The notes: generated by a model from the sequence alone, not told the origin. A stretch of DNA of 64,000 nt from Bradyrhizobium diazoefficiens (GCF_016612535.1 NZ_JAENXS010000001.1:620001-684000); one strand, 5' to 3'. Shown: positions 37,441-46,401, counted from the first letter of the stretch. Made by a program: numbers and translations.

Positions 37441-38514
37441 TCAGGCCGCCAGGACTGAATGAGGAATGTGCGACCGACGGGCGAAGACGTGGCCCTCGAA
37501 GATTCGCCGAGCTGTCCGCTGCACCCGGGCAACCGGGCCGGGCTCCAGCCGAACGACGAGCTGGCCGGAGGGATGGGCCAACGTGATCGGCACCGGCGGC
37601 ACCAGCGGTCCCACCATCTCTGCGACGATCGTTCCGGGCGTGACACAGGCAGTCGCAATCGCGACAGCACCGGTCACCGCCAGCGCGCTATGGCACTCGT
37701 GTGGCATAAAGTACCTGACATTCAACGTCGCCTCGCTCGCGGGCGCAATCAGAACCGGTTTCGGGATCACCATTGCCGCAGCATTCGGAAAGCCCATCCG
37801 GCGTCCGGCCTCGATGCGCAGGCCTTCGAGACGCGTGCGGAAGGAGCTGTCGGTGAAATCCGAGGGTGCCTCGCGGCCGCTCCAGCCAAGATCCGCCGCG
37901 CGGACCAGCATCACGGGCATGGCCGCGTCGATGCAGGTCACATCGATCCCTTCGATGCAGTCGATCGGTCGCCCCGTGGGTAGCAGGCGACCGGTGCGTG
38001 CGCCGGCCGCGTCGGGAAACGACAATTCGACGGGCGCGGCCGTTCCCGGCACACCATCGATCCTCGCCTCGCCCTCGTAGGTCACCCGTCCTCCGGGGGT
38101 GGCAACCATCGCGTCAATCAGCTTGCCGGTGTTGACATTGTGGATGCGCACATGGGTGCGATCTGAGGCGGCGGCTACCAGGCCGGCTTCAATTGCGAAC
38201 GGCCCCACCGCCGCCACCATATTTCCGCAATTGGGCGAGGTATCGACGATGCCTTCACGAACCCGCACCTGGGCAAACAGGTAGTCAACATCGGCGCCCG
38301 CCACCGATCCGGGTCCAATGATCGCAACCTTGTTGATGACGGCATTGCCGCCGCCGATACCGTCGATTCCAAGATCGTGCCCACCTCCCATCACGGACAG
38401 CAGGATGGCGTCGCGCAACCTCGGGTCGGCCGGAAGATCGCTGGCCAGAAAAAACGGCCCGCGTGAGGTGCCCCCGCGCATGACCACACAGGGAATAGCG
38501 ATCTGATCGTTCAT
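37441..38514 (-). CDS. galD: PrpF-family isomerase, probable 4-oxalomesaconate tautomerase
   Basis: 357 aa. It begins IPCVVMRGGTSRGPFF, a signature of the PrpF family, and carries SPNCGNMVAAVG, with a conserved Cys, and MPHECHSALAVTGA. GalD (LigU-type) tautomerases convert 4-oxalomesaconate in gallate and protocatechuate meta-cleavage pathways; other members isomerise 2-methylaconitate. No other ring-cleavage genes are in the window, so the symbol is tentative. A divergent LysR regulator lies 117 bp away, typical of control of aromatic acid catabolism. The open frame continues to 38886, but that overlaps the LysR gene; the ATG at 38514 is the start. Confidence 0.8.
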   Translation of the reverse strand: MNDQIAIPCVVMRGGTSRGPFFLASDLPADPRLRDAILLSVMGGGHDLGIDGIGGGNAVINKVAIIGPGSVAGADVDYLFAQVRVREGIVDTSPNCGNMVAAVGPFAIEAGLVAAASDRTHVRIHNVNTGKLIDAMVATPGGRVTYEGEARIDGVPGTAAPVELSFPDAAGARTGRLLPTGRPIDCIEGIDVTCIDAAMPVMLVRAADLGWSGREAPSDFTDSSFRTRLEGLRIEAGRRMGFPNAAAMVIPKPVLIAPASEATLNVRYFMPHECHSALAVTGAVAIATACVTPGTIVAEMVGPLVPPVPITLAHPSGQLVVRLEPGPVARVQRTARRIFEGHVFARRSHIPHSVLAA

Positions 38515-38607
38515 GGATCCGTTCCGTTCGTCGACATCTGCGCTCGAACCGAAGCATCGTTCGTCAGAACTCTTTTGTGAAATGCAAATATCTGAGGTAT
38601 TGTTTCG

Positions 38608-38619
38608 TATACCGGTATA
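38608..38619. promoter_or_regulatory. Palindrome in the galD-LysR intergenic region
   Basis: TATACCGGTATA is a perfect 12-bp palindrome between the divergent galD and LysR genes, 12 bp upstream of the LysR GTG start. It could be part of a LysR binding site or overlap a promoter, although it lacks the classical T-N11-A spacing. Confidence 0.35.
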
Positions 38620-38631
38620 ATGGAGCATGCC

Positions 38632-39612
38632 GTGAACGCAGAACTGCTCGACCTCAAAGCGTTCATCACCGTGGCGGAAACGGGAAGCTTCGTCCGGACC
38701 GCCAGGGCGCTGAACCTCTCGCAGCCGGCGCTCAGCCGGCGCATTCAAAAACTGGAGGAAAGCCTCGGCGCGCCGTTGCTCGAACGGTCGACGCGCCACG
38801 TCAATCTCACCATGACGGGCCGCGACTTCCTGCCGAAAGTGCGTCGCCTCATCGACGAGTTCGAGACCTCGGTGCTCGCCATTCACGATATCGGCGCGCG
38901 AAGTTCAGGTCTGGTCTCGGTGGCGGCGGTGCCGACAGCCGTGTTCTATTTCCTGCCGCGTGCGATCGGCCGGTTCGCGGAAGCGTATCCGCGCATCCGC
39001 ATCCGGATTCTGGACATCGGAGCCAATGAGGGATTGGAAGCGGTCGCGCGCGGAGAAGCCGACTTCGGCATCAATTTCATTGGTGCCTCGCATGCCGAAA
39101 TCGAATTTGAGAAACTGGTCGAGGATCCTTTCGTCCTGGCCTGCCGTCATGACCATCCGTTGGCATCGCGCAAACAGGTGAGTTGGTCGGAGATCGTATC
39201 GCACCGAATTATCACTGTCGGTCGCAACAGCGGCAATCGCGCGCTGATCGACAATGCGCTGGCGCGACACGGCCTGCAGCTGAACTGGTCCTACGAAGTC
39301 GCTCACCTCTCCGGTTCGCTTGGTCTCGTCGAAGCAGGACTGGGCATCGCCGTGCTACCGAGGCTTGCGACGCCGGCCGCGGGTCATCCGATCATTCACA
39401 CCATTCGGTTGATCGAGCCGGAAGTGTCGCGGACGATCGGAATCGTGCGCCGGCACGGGACGACACTATCTCCTCATGCCAGCCAGTTTCTCAAGATGCT
39501 TCTTCAGGCGTGGCGCTCTCCTTCAGGGACGAGCGGGCAAGGCAAGCCGCGGTCCCGGTCCGCCGAGGCAAGTTCGAAGGGCGTGTCGATCGGCATAAAG
39601 GGCAAGCGCTGA
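38632..39612 (+). CDS. LysR-family transcriptional regulator
   Basis: 326 aa. The N-terminal helix-turn-helix reads FITVAETGSFVRTARALNLS and QPALSRRIQKLEESLGAPLL, followed by a substrate-binding domain (LVSVAAVPTAVFYFLPRAIG; GEADFGINFIG). Divergent from galD, so it probably controls galD in response to an aromatic acid or its ring-cleavage product. A GTG at 38632 has GGAG 6 bp upstream and is preferred over the ATG at 38620, which has no ribosome site. The C-terminal 30 residues are basic and low in complexity, unlike usual LysR ends. Confidence 0.88.
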   Translation: MNAELLDLKAFITVAETGSFVRTARALNLSQPALSRRIQKLEESLGAPLLERSTRHVNLTMTGRDFLPKVRRLIDEFETSVLAIHDIGARSSGLVSVAAVPTAVFYFLPRAIGRFAEAYPRIRIRILDIGANEGLEAVARGEADFGINFIGASHAEIEFEKLVEDPFVLACRHDHPLASRKQVSWSEIVSHRIITVGRNSGNRALIDNALARHGLQLNWSYEVAHLSGSLGLVEAGLGIAVLPRLATPAAGHPIIHTIRLIEPEVSRTIGIVRRHGTTLSPHASQFLKMLLQAWRSPSGTSGQGKPRSRSAEASSKGVSIGIKGKR

Positions 39613-39948
39613 TAGCTCGCCCGTGCAGCGGTGCAAGACCGCTTCCCTTTGAACTGGGGCTCCTCGGGTCCGGCCCGCCATATTCTCGATGGCATTTTCG
39701 AATTCTGTGGCCGGAGCACTGTGGGCCGGCCACTTGCGTTGCGTTCAGTGCTCATACCGCATAGAACCCGCAGGTCTGTGGACTAGCGGATGTGTCAGAC
39801 GAAGCCGGAAACGCAAGAGGCGAATTGATTGCCACGAATTGATGCGGCGATCGCATCGATGCGCGCGTTAAGCATCTCCGAGAGCCCGATATCCCTCGAC
39901 CTAGGTCTGACAACATGCCGCTAGATCGGCTGGCGGCCATGCGCTAGT
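39613..39948. other. Intergenic region, no gene seen
   Basis: Short frames on both strands lack codon bias and ribosome sites. I see no RNA gene. The downstream end carries the palindrome at 39949-39970 and presumably the promoter of the ABC importer operon. Confidence 0.5.
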
Positions 39949-39970
39949 GTTTTATCCGACCGGTTAAAAC
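39949..39970. promoter_or_regulatory. Palindromic operator-like site before an ABC importer operon
   Basis: GTTTTATCCG-AC-CGGTTAAAAC: 9 of 10 positions are mirror-symmetric. It lies 24 bp before the GTG of the binding-protein gene and resembles LacI-family operators (AACCGGTT core). No LacI gene is adjacent. Confidence 0.45.
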
Positions 39971-39994
39971 GCCGGCGGCTTGAGGGAGAAAAAC

Positions 39995-41380
39995 GTGAAA
40001 TCCAAAATTATAGGCGCTGTATCACTGGCGGTCGCTGCGGCCGGGCTGTTTGCGGCCGCCGCACCTGCATTTGCGCAGCAAAAGACGATTACCGTGTGGT
40101 TTGCCAAGGGCTTCTACAGGTCCGAAGACGATGCACTGATCGAGACCATCAAGAAGTTCGAAGCAAAAACCGGCATCAAGGTCGAACTGTCGCAGTACGC
40201 GATCCAGGACATGATTCCGAAGACGGTCGCAGCGCTCGACGCCGGCACCGTGCCCGACGTCGCCTACTCCGATTCCTATGACGTGCAGGCACAGGGCAAA
40301 TGGGCCTTCGAGGGCAAGCTCGAGGATCTCACGGACGTCATGGAGCCGATCAAGGACCGGTTCGTGCAGAACACGCTGGACGCCTCGATCCTCTATAACG
40401 ACGTCACCAAGAAGAAGGCCTATTACGGCTTTCCGCTGAAGCAGCAGAGCATGCATGTCCAGATCTGGAACGACATGCTGGAGAAGGCCGGCTTCAAGCA
40501 GAGCGACATTCCGACCGACTGGACCGGCTACTGGACGTTCTGGTGCGACAAGGTGCAGCCGGCGATCCGCAAGGCCACCGGCCAGCGCATCTACGCCGTG
40601 GGCCAGCCGATGGGCGTGGAATCCACCGACTCCTTCCAGTCGTTCTACACCTTCATGGACGCCTATCACGTCAAGCTGGTCGATGATGACGGCAAGCTCA
40701 CGGTCGACGATCCCAAGGTGCGCGAGAACCTGATCAAGGCGATGAAGGACTACACCGACACCTACATCAAGGGCTGCACCCCGCCCTCCTCGACGACCTG
40801 GAAGGATCCGGACAACAACGTCGCCTTCCATAACAAGACGATCGTGATGACACACAATTTCACGATCTCGATCGCGGCGAAATGGTACGAGGATTCGATC
40901 AATCCGGCGCTGACCCAGGAGCAGCGCGACGCCGGCAAGAAGGCCTATGAGCAGGACATCATCACGGCGTCCTTCCCGAAGGCCCCGGATGGTTCGACCA
41001 TCCGGTACCGCTCCGACGTGAAGACCGGACTGATGTTCGCGGCGGCCAAGAACAAGGCTGAGGGCAAGCAGTTCATCAGCTTCCTGCTCCAGGAAGAGAA
41101 CGTCCGTCCCTATATCGAGGGTGCGCTTGGCCGCTGGTTCCCGGTGACCAAGGCGAGCCAAGCGAGTCCGTTCTGGCAGTCCGACAAGCACCGCAGGGCG
41201 GTATACGCCCAGTTCACCGGCGGTACCGCGCCGTTCGATTTCACCAAGAACTGGAAGTTCACGATCCTGAACAACGAGAACGTCTGGGCCAAGGCGATGA
41301 ACCGGGTCGTCAGCGAGAAGGTCCCGGTGGACAAGGCCGTCGACGAACTGATCGCCCGCATCAAGCAGGTCGCGGGCTAA
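39995..41380 (+). CDS. ABC importer substrate-binding protein, family 1 (second system)
   Basis: 461 aa with a Sec signal peptide (SKIIGAVSLAVAAAGLFAA, cleavage near AFAQQ). The mature part matches the extracellular solute-binding family 1 (TITVWFAKGFYRSEDDALIE; GTVPDVAYSDSYDVQ; KTIVMTHNFTISIAAKW). Likely ligand is a sugar or polyol, not determinable. A GTG start at 39995 with GAGGGA 7 bp upstream fits better than the frame start at 39980. Permeases follow after a 32-bp-arm palindromic repeat. An operator-like palindrome precedes it. Confidence 0.9.
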   Translation: MKSKIIGAVSLAVAAAGLFAAAAPAFAQQKTITVWFAKGFYRSEDDALIETIKKFEAKTGIKVELSQYAIQDMIPKTVAALDAGTVPDVAYSDSYDVQAQGKWAFEGKLEDLTDVMEPIKDRFVQNTLDASILYNDVTKKKAYYGFPLKQQSMHVQIWNDMLEKAGFKQSDIPTDWTGYWTFWCDKVQPAIRKATGQRIYAVGQPMGVESTDSFQSFYTFMDAYHVKLVDDDGKLTVDDPKVRENLIKAMKDYTDTYIKGCTPPSSTTWKDPDNNVAFHNKTIVMTHNFTISIAAKWYEDSINPALTQEQRDAGKKAYEQDIITASFPKAPDGSTIRYRSDVKTGLMFAAAKNKAEGKQFISFLLQEENVRPYIEGALGRWFPVTKASQASPFWQSDKHRRAVYAQFTGGTAPFDFTKNWKFTILNNENVWAKAMNRVVSEKVPVDKAVDELIARIKQVAG

Positions 41381-41413
41381 CGATGACGATGCCGGCCGCC
41401 GTCACAGCTTCTT

Positions 41414-41542
41414 CCCCGTCGTCCCGGCGAAGGCCGGGACCCATAACCCCCGGCTTGAGTTGTAGCGCGAAAGCCAACGACCAACGGCGCTCCAAAAGAC
41501 TGCCGCGGCGTATGGGTCCCGGCCTTCGCCGGGACGACGGGG
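41414..41542. repeat. Long palindromic repeat, family D, between binding-protein and permease genes
   Basis: Arms of 32 bp (41414-41445 and 41511-41542) are perfect reverse complements, beginning CCCCGTCGTCCCGGCGAAGG. The 65-base centre is unpaired. It lies 33 bp after the binding-protein stop and 38 bp before the permease ATG. Confidence 0.9.
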
Positions 41543-41580
41543 ATGCGGCGGCCGGCATCTCGTTCCAAGAGTAGGCGACC

Positions 41581-42450
41581 ATGGCGATTACACTCTCAGC
41601 ATCCGATGTCCCGAGCGCACCCTTGTCGCCGCGGCTGACCCCGGCGCAGGTCTGGGGCATCGTGCTGCTCGCGCCCTATCTGCTCGTCTTCCTGGCCTTC
41701 GTCGTCTATCCCGTCTGCTACGGGCTGTGGCTGGCGCGGGCCCCGGCGAACTATGTCGCGCTGTACAACGACCCGATCTTCGCGCGCGCCGCGGTCAACA
41801 CGCTGATCTTCCTGGTCATCGGCATCAACATCAAGATGCTGATCGCGCTGTTCCTGTCAGGCTTCTTCGCGCAACAGCGCACCTGGATCAAATGGCTTTC
41901 GGTGATCTTCATCCTGCCCTGGGCGATGCCTTCGATCCCGACCATCCTGTCGGTACGCTTCATGCTCAATCCCGAATGGGGCATGGTCAACCACATCATC
42001 TTCAACCTCACCGGCGCCGACGGCCCGAACTGGCTGAACGACCCGACGGTGGCGCTGACCATGGCGATCGCCGTACACATCTGGAAGTCGCTGCCGTTCT
42101 GGACGCTGATCCTGATCACGGGGCGCCTTGCGATCCCGCAAGATTTGTTCGAGGCCTCCGAGGTCGACGGTGCGAGCTGGTGGCAGAAGTTCCGCTACAT
42201 CACCTGGCCGTCGATGCAGACGCTCTACATCACCTGCACGCTGCTCTCGATGATCTGGACGCTCGGCGATTTCAACAGCGTCTACCTGCTCACCGGCGGC
42301 GGCCCGGCCGACCTGACGCACGTCCTGTCAACGCTCGGCATCCGCTACCTCCGGCTCGACCAGCTCTCGCTCGCGATGGCCTCCATCGTCTGCGCGATGC
42401 CGTTCGTCCTGCCGCTCGTGTACTTCATGATGAAACGGCTGTCGCGATGA
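41581..42450 (+). CDS. ABC importer permease, MalF-like (second system)
   Basis: 289 aa with six hydrophobic helices. The EAA loop is FEASEVDGASWWQKFRYITW. It pairs with the MalG-like permease downstream, which it overlaps by 4 bp (ATGA), and with the binding protein at 39995. The ATG follows a weak AGTAGGCGACC sequence. The transported compound is unknown, and no ATPase gene is in this cluster. Confidence 0.92.
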   Translation: MAITLSASDVPSAPLSPRLTPAQVWGIVLLAPYLLVFLAFVVYPVCYGLWLARAPANYVALYNDPIFARAAVNTLIFLVIGINIKMLIALFLSGFFAQQRTWIKWLSVIFILPWAMPSIPTILSVRFMLNPEWGMVNHIIFNLTGADGPNWLNDPTVALTMAIAVHIWKSLPFWTLILITGRLAIPQDLFEASEVDGASWWQKFRYITWPSMQTLYITCTLLSMIWTLGDFNSVYLLTGGGPADLTHVLSTLGIRYLRLDQLSLAMASIVCAMPFVLPLVYFMMKRLSR

Positions 42451-43313
42451 AGCTTCCCGGCGTAGGCGAATTTTCCTGGCGCGACGTCGCGACCGAAGCG
42501 CGATTGCTGCTGATCGGCATTCCCGTCTTCCTGTGGACGATGATTCCGATCTACCACATGTTCCTGTTCGCGATCTCCCCGAAGGAGGACGCGTTCTCGG
42601 GCAAGCTGTGGCCGGACCATCCGACGCTGCACAATTTCGAAATCGTGTTCAAGCAACAGCACTACTTCCTGCGCGACTTCTACGCCCAGTTCTGGAATTC
42701 GCTGGTGATTGCGGCCGCCGTCGGCGTATTGACGCTGGTCATCGCCACGGCCGCGGCGTTCTCGATCTCGCGATTGCGCGTGCCCGGTGGGCGCGTCGTG
42801 ATGAACCTCGCACTCTTCACATATTTCATACCGGCGGCGTTCCTGGCCGTGCCGATGTACCGCACCATGGGTAATTACGGACTGCTCAACAATCACTGGG
42901 CGCTGATCCTGGCGATGGTGACGATCGCATCGCCCTACGCGATCTGGGTGCTGAAGCAGGCCTCCGACAAGTTACCGGTCGAGCTCGACGAGGCCGCGGT
43001 GATGGACGGCGCCACCACGCCCCAGATTTTCCGGCTCGTCTATCTGCCGCTGATGATGCCCTCGCTGGTCGCGATCGGCACCTATGCAGTGCTGCTGGCC
43101 TGGAACGAATATCTCTACGCGTTCCTGCTGCTCTCCAACGACCGCGATATCACGCTCCCCGTCGCGCTCGGTAACTTCCTCGCCGCCGACGATTCGCCCT
43201 GGGAGCTCTTGATGACCACCGGCTTCATCTACGCACTGCCGCCGGCCGCGATCTACTACGCCTTCCGCCGCTACATGGTGGGCGGGCTCACGGCAGGTGC
43301 GGTGAAGTCCTAG
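42447..43313 (+). CDS. ABC importer permease, MalG-like (second system)
   Basis: 288 aa with about six helices and an EAA loop (LDEAAVMDGATTPQIFRLVY). The start ATG overlaps the previous stop as ATGA. It completes the membrane part of the second sugar-type importer. The C-terminus GGLTAGAVKS is characteristic. The corresponding ATPase must be encoded elsewhere or shared; the potG-type ATPase 1.8 kb downstream is on the other strand and belongs to a different family. Confidence 0.92.
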   Translation: MKLPGVGEFSWRDVATEARLLLIGIPVFLWTMIPIYHMFLFAISPKEDAFSGKLWPDHPTLHNFEIVFKQQHYFLRDFYAQFWNSLVIAAAVGVLTLVIATAAAFSISRLRVPGGRVVMNLALFTYFIPAAFLAVPMYRTMGNYGLLNNHWALILAMVTIASPYAIWVLKQASDKLPVELDEAAVMDGATTPQIFRLVYLPLMMPSLVAIGTYAVLLAWNEYLYAFLLLSNDRDITLPVALGNFLAADDSPWELLMTTGFIYALPPAAIYYAFRRYMVGGLTAGAVKS

Positions 43314-43329
43314 CAGGAGTTGGTCCAAG

Positions 43330-43417
43330 CGTAGTCCGGATGGAGCGAAGCGCAATCCCGGGCCTGATCGCCTATTGCACGATTCCCGGATTGCGCTTCG
43401 TTCCATCCGGGGCTACG
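43330..43417. repeat. Palindromic repeat, family E (copy 1)
   Basis: CGTAGTCCGGATGGAGCGAA and TTCCATCCGGGGCTACG pair, with inner arms GCGCAATCCCGG and CCGGATTGCGC. A second copy lies at 46402-46487. This one separates the second sugar importer from the convergent potI-type gene. Confidence 0.85.
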
Positions 43418-43422
43418 CAGCT

Positions 43423-44235
43423 CTACAGCGGCGCCGCGCTCTCGCCCTGCGAGCTCGACAGCTTTGAAGCCAGCGAAGCGATGACGATGACCACCGCGAT
43501 CAGGCCGATCACCAGCGTGCAGATCGCATTGATCTCGGGCTTCACCCCCAGCCGCACCTCGGAATAGATCCGGATCGGCAGGGTCGCCGAGCCGGGGCCG
43601 GTTGTGAAACTCGCGATCACGAGATCATCGAGCGAGAGCGTGAAGGCGAGCATCCACCCGGCGACGATTGCGGGCGCGATCAGCGGCAGCGTCACGGACA
43701 GGAAAGCGCGGACGGGATCGCAGCCGAGGTCCATCGCCGCCTCCTCCAGCGACCGGTCGAACGAGCCGAGGCGCGACTGCACGACGACGGCGACGAAGCA
43801 CATCGTCAGCGTGGTATGCGCGATCGTCACCGTCCAGAAGCCGCGTTCGGCGTTCAGTGCCACGAACAACAGCAGCAGCGACAATCCGCTAATCACCTCC
43901 GGCATCACCAGCGGCGCATAGAGCATGCCCGAGAACAGCGTGCGACCGCGAAAGCGCTCGCCGCGCGACAGCGCCACCGCGGCCAGCGTGCCGATCAGCG
44001 TGGCGATGGTCGCTGACGTGACCGCGACCCGCAAGCTCATCCAGGACGCCTCGATCATGGCGCGATCATTGAAGAACTCGTGATACCAGCGCAGCGACCA
44101 GCCGCCCCACACCGTCACCAGCCGCGAGGCGTTGAAGGAATAGATCACGAGAATGAGGATCGGCAGATAGAGGAAGGCGAGCCCCAGCGCGAGCGAAGCG
44201 ATGTTGAAGCGGGACAGTCGGGACGCTTTTCGCAT
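43423..44235 (-). CDS. potI: Polyamine-type ABC permease, PotI/PotC-like
   Basis: 270 aa with about six helices. LYLPILILVIYSFNASR near the start and an EAA loop (EEAAMDLGCDPVRAFLSVTL) are typical of the putrescine/spermidine permease group. It is the last gene of the potG-potH-potI order on the minus strand and starts 1 bp after the potH stop. The substrate may be putrescine, spermidine or a related cation; no dedicated binding-protein gene is near, so potI is a family-level symbol. Confidence 0.85.
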   Translation of the reverse strand: MRKASRLSRFNIASLALGLAFLYLPILILVIYSFNASRLVTVWGGWSLRWYHEFFNDRAMIEASWMSLRVAVTSATIATLIGTLAAVALSRGERFRGRTLFSGMLYAPLVMPEVISGLSLLLLFVALNAERGFWTVTIAHTTLTMCFVAVVVQSRLGSFDRSLEEAAMDLGCDPVRAFLSVTLPLIAPAIVAGWMLAFTLSLDDLVIASFTTGPGSATLPIRIYSEVRLGVKPEINAICTLVIGLIAVVIVIASLASKLSSSQGESAAPL

Positions 44236-44236
44236 C

Positions 44237-45148
44237 TCACCGCTCCTCCAACTGCCGCCGCTGGAGCCGCTCGTAGAGCAGAAGCGGCAGCAGCAGCACC
44301 ACGAGCAGTACGATTGCCGCGCTCGATGCCACCGGCCAATCCTTGTTGGTGAAGAATTCGAGCCACAACGTCTGGCCGATCATCAGCGAGTCGGAGCCGG
44401 CGAGAAGATCCGGAATCACGAACTCGCCGACGATGGGGATGAAGCAGAGAAGCACGCCAGCGCCGACGCCGGGCAGCGACAGCGGGAAAGTGACCAGCCA
44501 GAACACCTGCCACGGCGGCGCGCCGAGATCGGAGGCCGCCTCCTCCAGCGCCGGCTCCATCTTGGCGAGCGTGGCGTAGAGCGGCAGGATCATGAACGGC
44601 AGATAGGAATAGACGATGCCGATATACATTGCGGTGTCGGTGGAGAGCCACACCACCGGCTGGCTGACCAGGTGCAGCGCCAGCAGGATCCGATTGAGCA
44701 GGCCGTCGTGCTGGAGGATGTTGATCCAGGCATAGATGCGGATCAGGAACGAGGTCCAGAACGGCACGATCACCAGCACCATTGCCACTGCCTGCCAGCG
44801 CTTCGGCAGCCGCGCCATGCCATAGGCGATGGGATAGCCGATCAGCAGCAGCAATGCGGTCGCCGTCATCGCAACGGTCAGGCTGCGCAGGTATGCGAAC
44901 ACATAGAGGTCGTCGGAGGCGATCAGCTTGAAATTGTCGAGCGACAGTGCGGCAAAGGCCGCCCGGATTGCCGTCCACCCCGCCGTCAGGTCGAACACCG
45001 GCTCGTAAGGCGGCTGCGCGATCGCCGTCTGCGACAGACTGATCTTCAGCACGAAGCCGAACGGCACCAGGAAGAACAGCACCATCCAGACATAGGGCGC
45101 GATCGCGGCGATGCGCGCCGGTCTGGCAAAAATCCGGCGCGCGCTCAT
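44237..45148 (-). CDS. potH: Polyamine-type ABC permease, PotH/PotB-like
   Basis: 303 aa. It has a long N-terminal helix (VWMVLFFLVPFGFVLKISL), several further helices, and the EAA loop LEEAASDLGAPPWQVFWLVT. The ATG at 45148 overlaps the potG stop by 4 bp (ATGA on the minus strand), indicating translational coupling. With potI and potG it forms the transport core. The gene frame extends six codons upstream to 45166, which would lie inside potG; the coupled start is preferred. Confidence 0.85.
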   Translation of the reverse strand: MSARRIFARPARIAAIAPYVWMVLFFLVPFGFVLKISLSQTAIAQPPYEPVFDLTAGWTAIRAAFAALSLDNFKLIASDDLYVFAYLRSLTVAMTATALLLLIGYPIAYGMARLPKRWQAVAMVLVIVPFWTSFLIRIYAWINILQHDGLLNRILLALHLVSQPVVWLSTDTAMYIGIVYSYLPFMILPLYATLAKMEPALEEAASDLGAPPWQVFWLVTFPLSLPGVGAGVLLCFIPIVGEFVIPDLLAGSDSLMIGQTLWLEFFTNKDWPVASSAAIVLLVVLLLPLLLYERLQRRQLEER

Positions 45149-46314
45149 GACGGCAGCACCACGCAATCGTCGGGCGTGAACCAGGCGACGATTTGCTGGT
45201 TCATGCTGTAGGCGTCGACGTCGAGCCGCGCATTATTCGCCACCGAGGCCTGCACCACGCCGCCGGTATCGAGCTTCACCTTGTAGGTGGTGGTACCGCC
45301 AAGATAGCAGATGTCGGCGATCACGCCGTCCAGCCGATTGACCGCGGTTTCATGACCGGCCTCGCTCACCGGGCCGCGGCGCGACAGCTTGATTTTCTCG
45401 GGGCGGATCGCGACCGAAAATTTTGCCTCACCGACCGGCTCGCGCGGCTCGGCCACCACCAGCGTACCGGCATCACGCGTGCCTATGACCAGACGATGAC
45501 CGTCGCGCAATTTGGACTCGGCGTCGAACAGATTGATGTCGCCGACGAACTCCGCGATCCAGCGCGAGCGCGGTGCCTCGTAGAGCTCGCGAGGGCTCGC
45601 GACCTGGGCGAGCTTGCCGGCGTTCATCACGCCGATCCGGCTCGCCATCGTCATCGCCTCTTCCTGGTCGTGGGTGACGACGACGAAGGTCATGCCGAGT
45701 CGGCGCTGCAGCTCCATCAGCTCGCCTTGCGTGTTTTCGCGCAGCTTCTTGTCGAGTGCCGCGAGCGGCTCGTCGAGCAGCAACAATTGCGGCCGACGCG
45801 CCAGCGCGCGGGTGAGCGCGACGCGCTGGCGCTGACCGCCGGACAGCTGGTCGGGCTTGCGCTTCTCCAGCCCATCGAGCTTCACCAGCGCGACCATCTC
45901 CGCGACGCGCGTTGCGATTTCGGCGCGTGCCATGCCGGCGCGCTTGAGGCCGAAGGCGATGTTGTCGCGCACCGAGAGATGCGGAAACAGCGCGTAGTTC
46001 TGGAACATCATGTTGATCGGACGCTCATGTGGCAGCGCCTGCGCGATATCCTTGCCGCCGAGCAGGATGCGGCCCTCGTCCGGGGACTCGAATCCGGCAA
46101 GCATGCGCAACAGCGTGGTCTTGCCGCACCCGCTCGGACCCAGCAGCGCAAAGAATTCACCGGCCTTGATGTCGAGCGACACGCCATCGACCGCGCGGAA
46201 CGAGCCGAACGTCTTGGCGACGCCCTCGATGCGCAGCAGCGGCTGGCCCGCGGTCGGATGCACATCCCCAGCCGCATTCACCGCGGCTTCCGTTCTGGGC
46301 AACTCGTCAGTCAT
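45145..46314 (-). CDS. potG: Polyamine-type ABC transporter ATP-binding protein, PotG/PotA-like
   Basis: 389 aa. The order is Walker A GPSGCGKTT, Q-loop NMMFQNYALFPH, signature LSGGQRQRVALTRAL, Walker B LLLLDEPLAALD, and the H-loop in VVVTHDQEEAMT, followed by a TOBE-type C-terminal domain (VAIRPEKIKLS). It energises the two permeases encoded downstream. The ATG at 46314 has CAGGGA just upstream. The binding-protein gene that usually precedes potG is missing: upstream lies a repeat and glpD. Confidence 0.92.
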   Translation of the reverse strand: MTDELPRTEAAVNAAGDVHPTAGQPLLRIEGVAKTFGSFRAVDGVSLDIKAGEFFALLGPSGCGKTTLLRMLAGFESPDEGRILLGGKDIAQALPHERPINMMFQNYALFPHLSVRDNIAFGLKRAGMARAEIATRVAEMVALVKLDGLEKRKPDQLSGGQRQRVALTRALARRPQLLLLDEPLAALDKKLRENTQGELMELQRRLGMTFVVVTHDQEEAMTMASRIGVMNAGKLAQVASPRELYEAPRSRWIAEFVGDINLFDAESKLRDGHRLVIGTRDAGTLVVAEPREPVGEAKFSVAIRPEKIKLSRRGPVSEAGHETAVNRLDGVIADICYLGGTTTYKVKLDTGGVVQASVANNARLDVDAYSMNQQIVAWFTPDDCVVLPS

Positions 46315-46401
46315 GGTCCCTGCCAACCCCGATGCCGCCGCACGCTAGCGGCGGATCGTCCTTCGCTCAACCGGTTCGGCCGTAACTTCCACTACAGTCC
46401 T

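Noticed and set aside
37441..38886. Extended galD frame of 481 codons
   Set aside because: The N-terminal extra 124 codons overlap the divergent LysR gene and have no similarity to PrpF proteins; the conserved sequence begins at the ATG at 38514.
41727..43313. A single fused permease of 528 codons
   Set aside because: The first 240 codons are an out-of-frame shadow of the MalF-like gene; the true MalG-like gene starts at 42447 with a 4-bp overlap.
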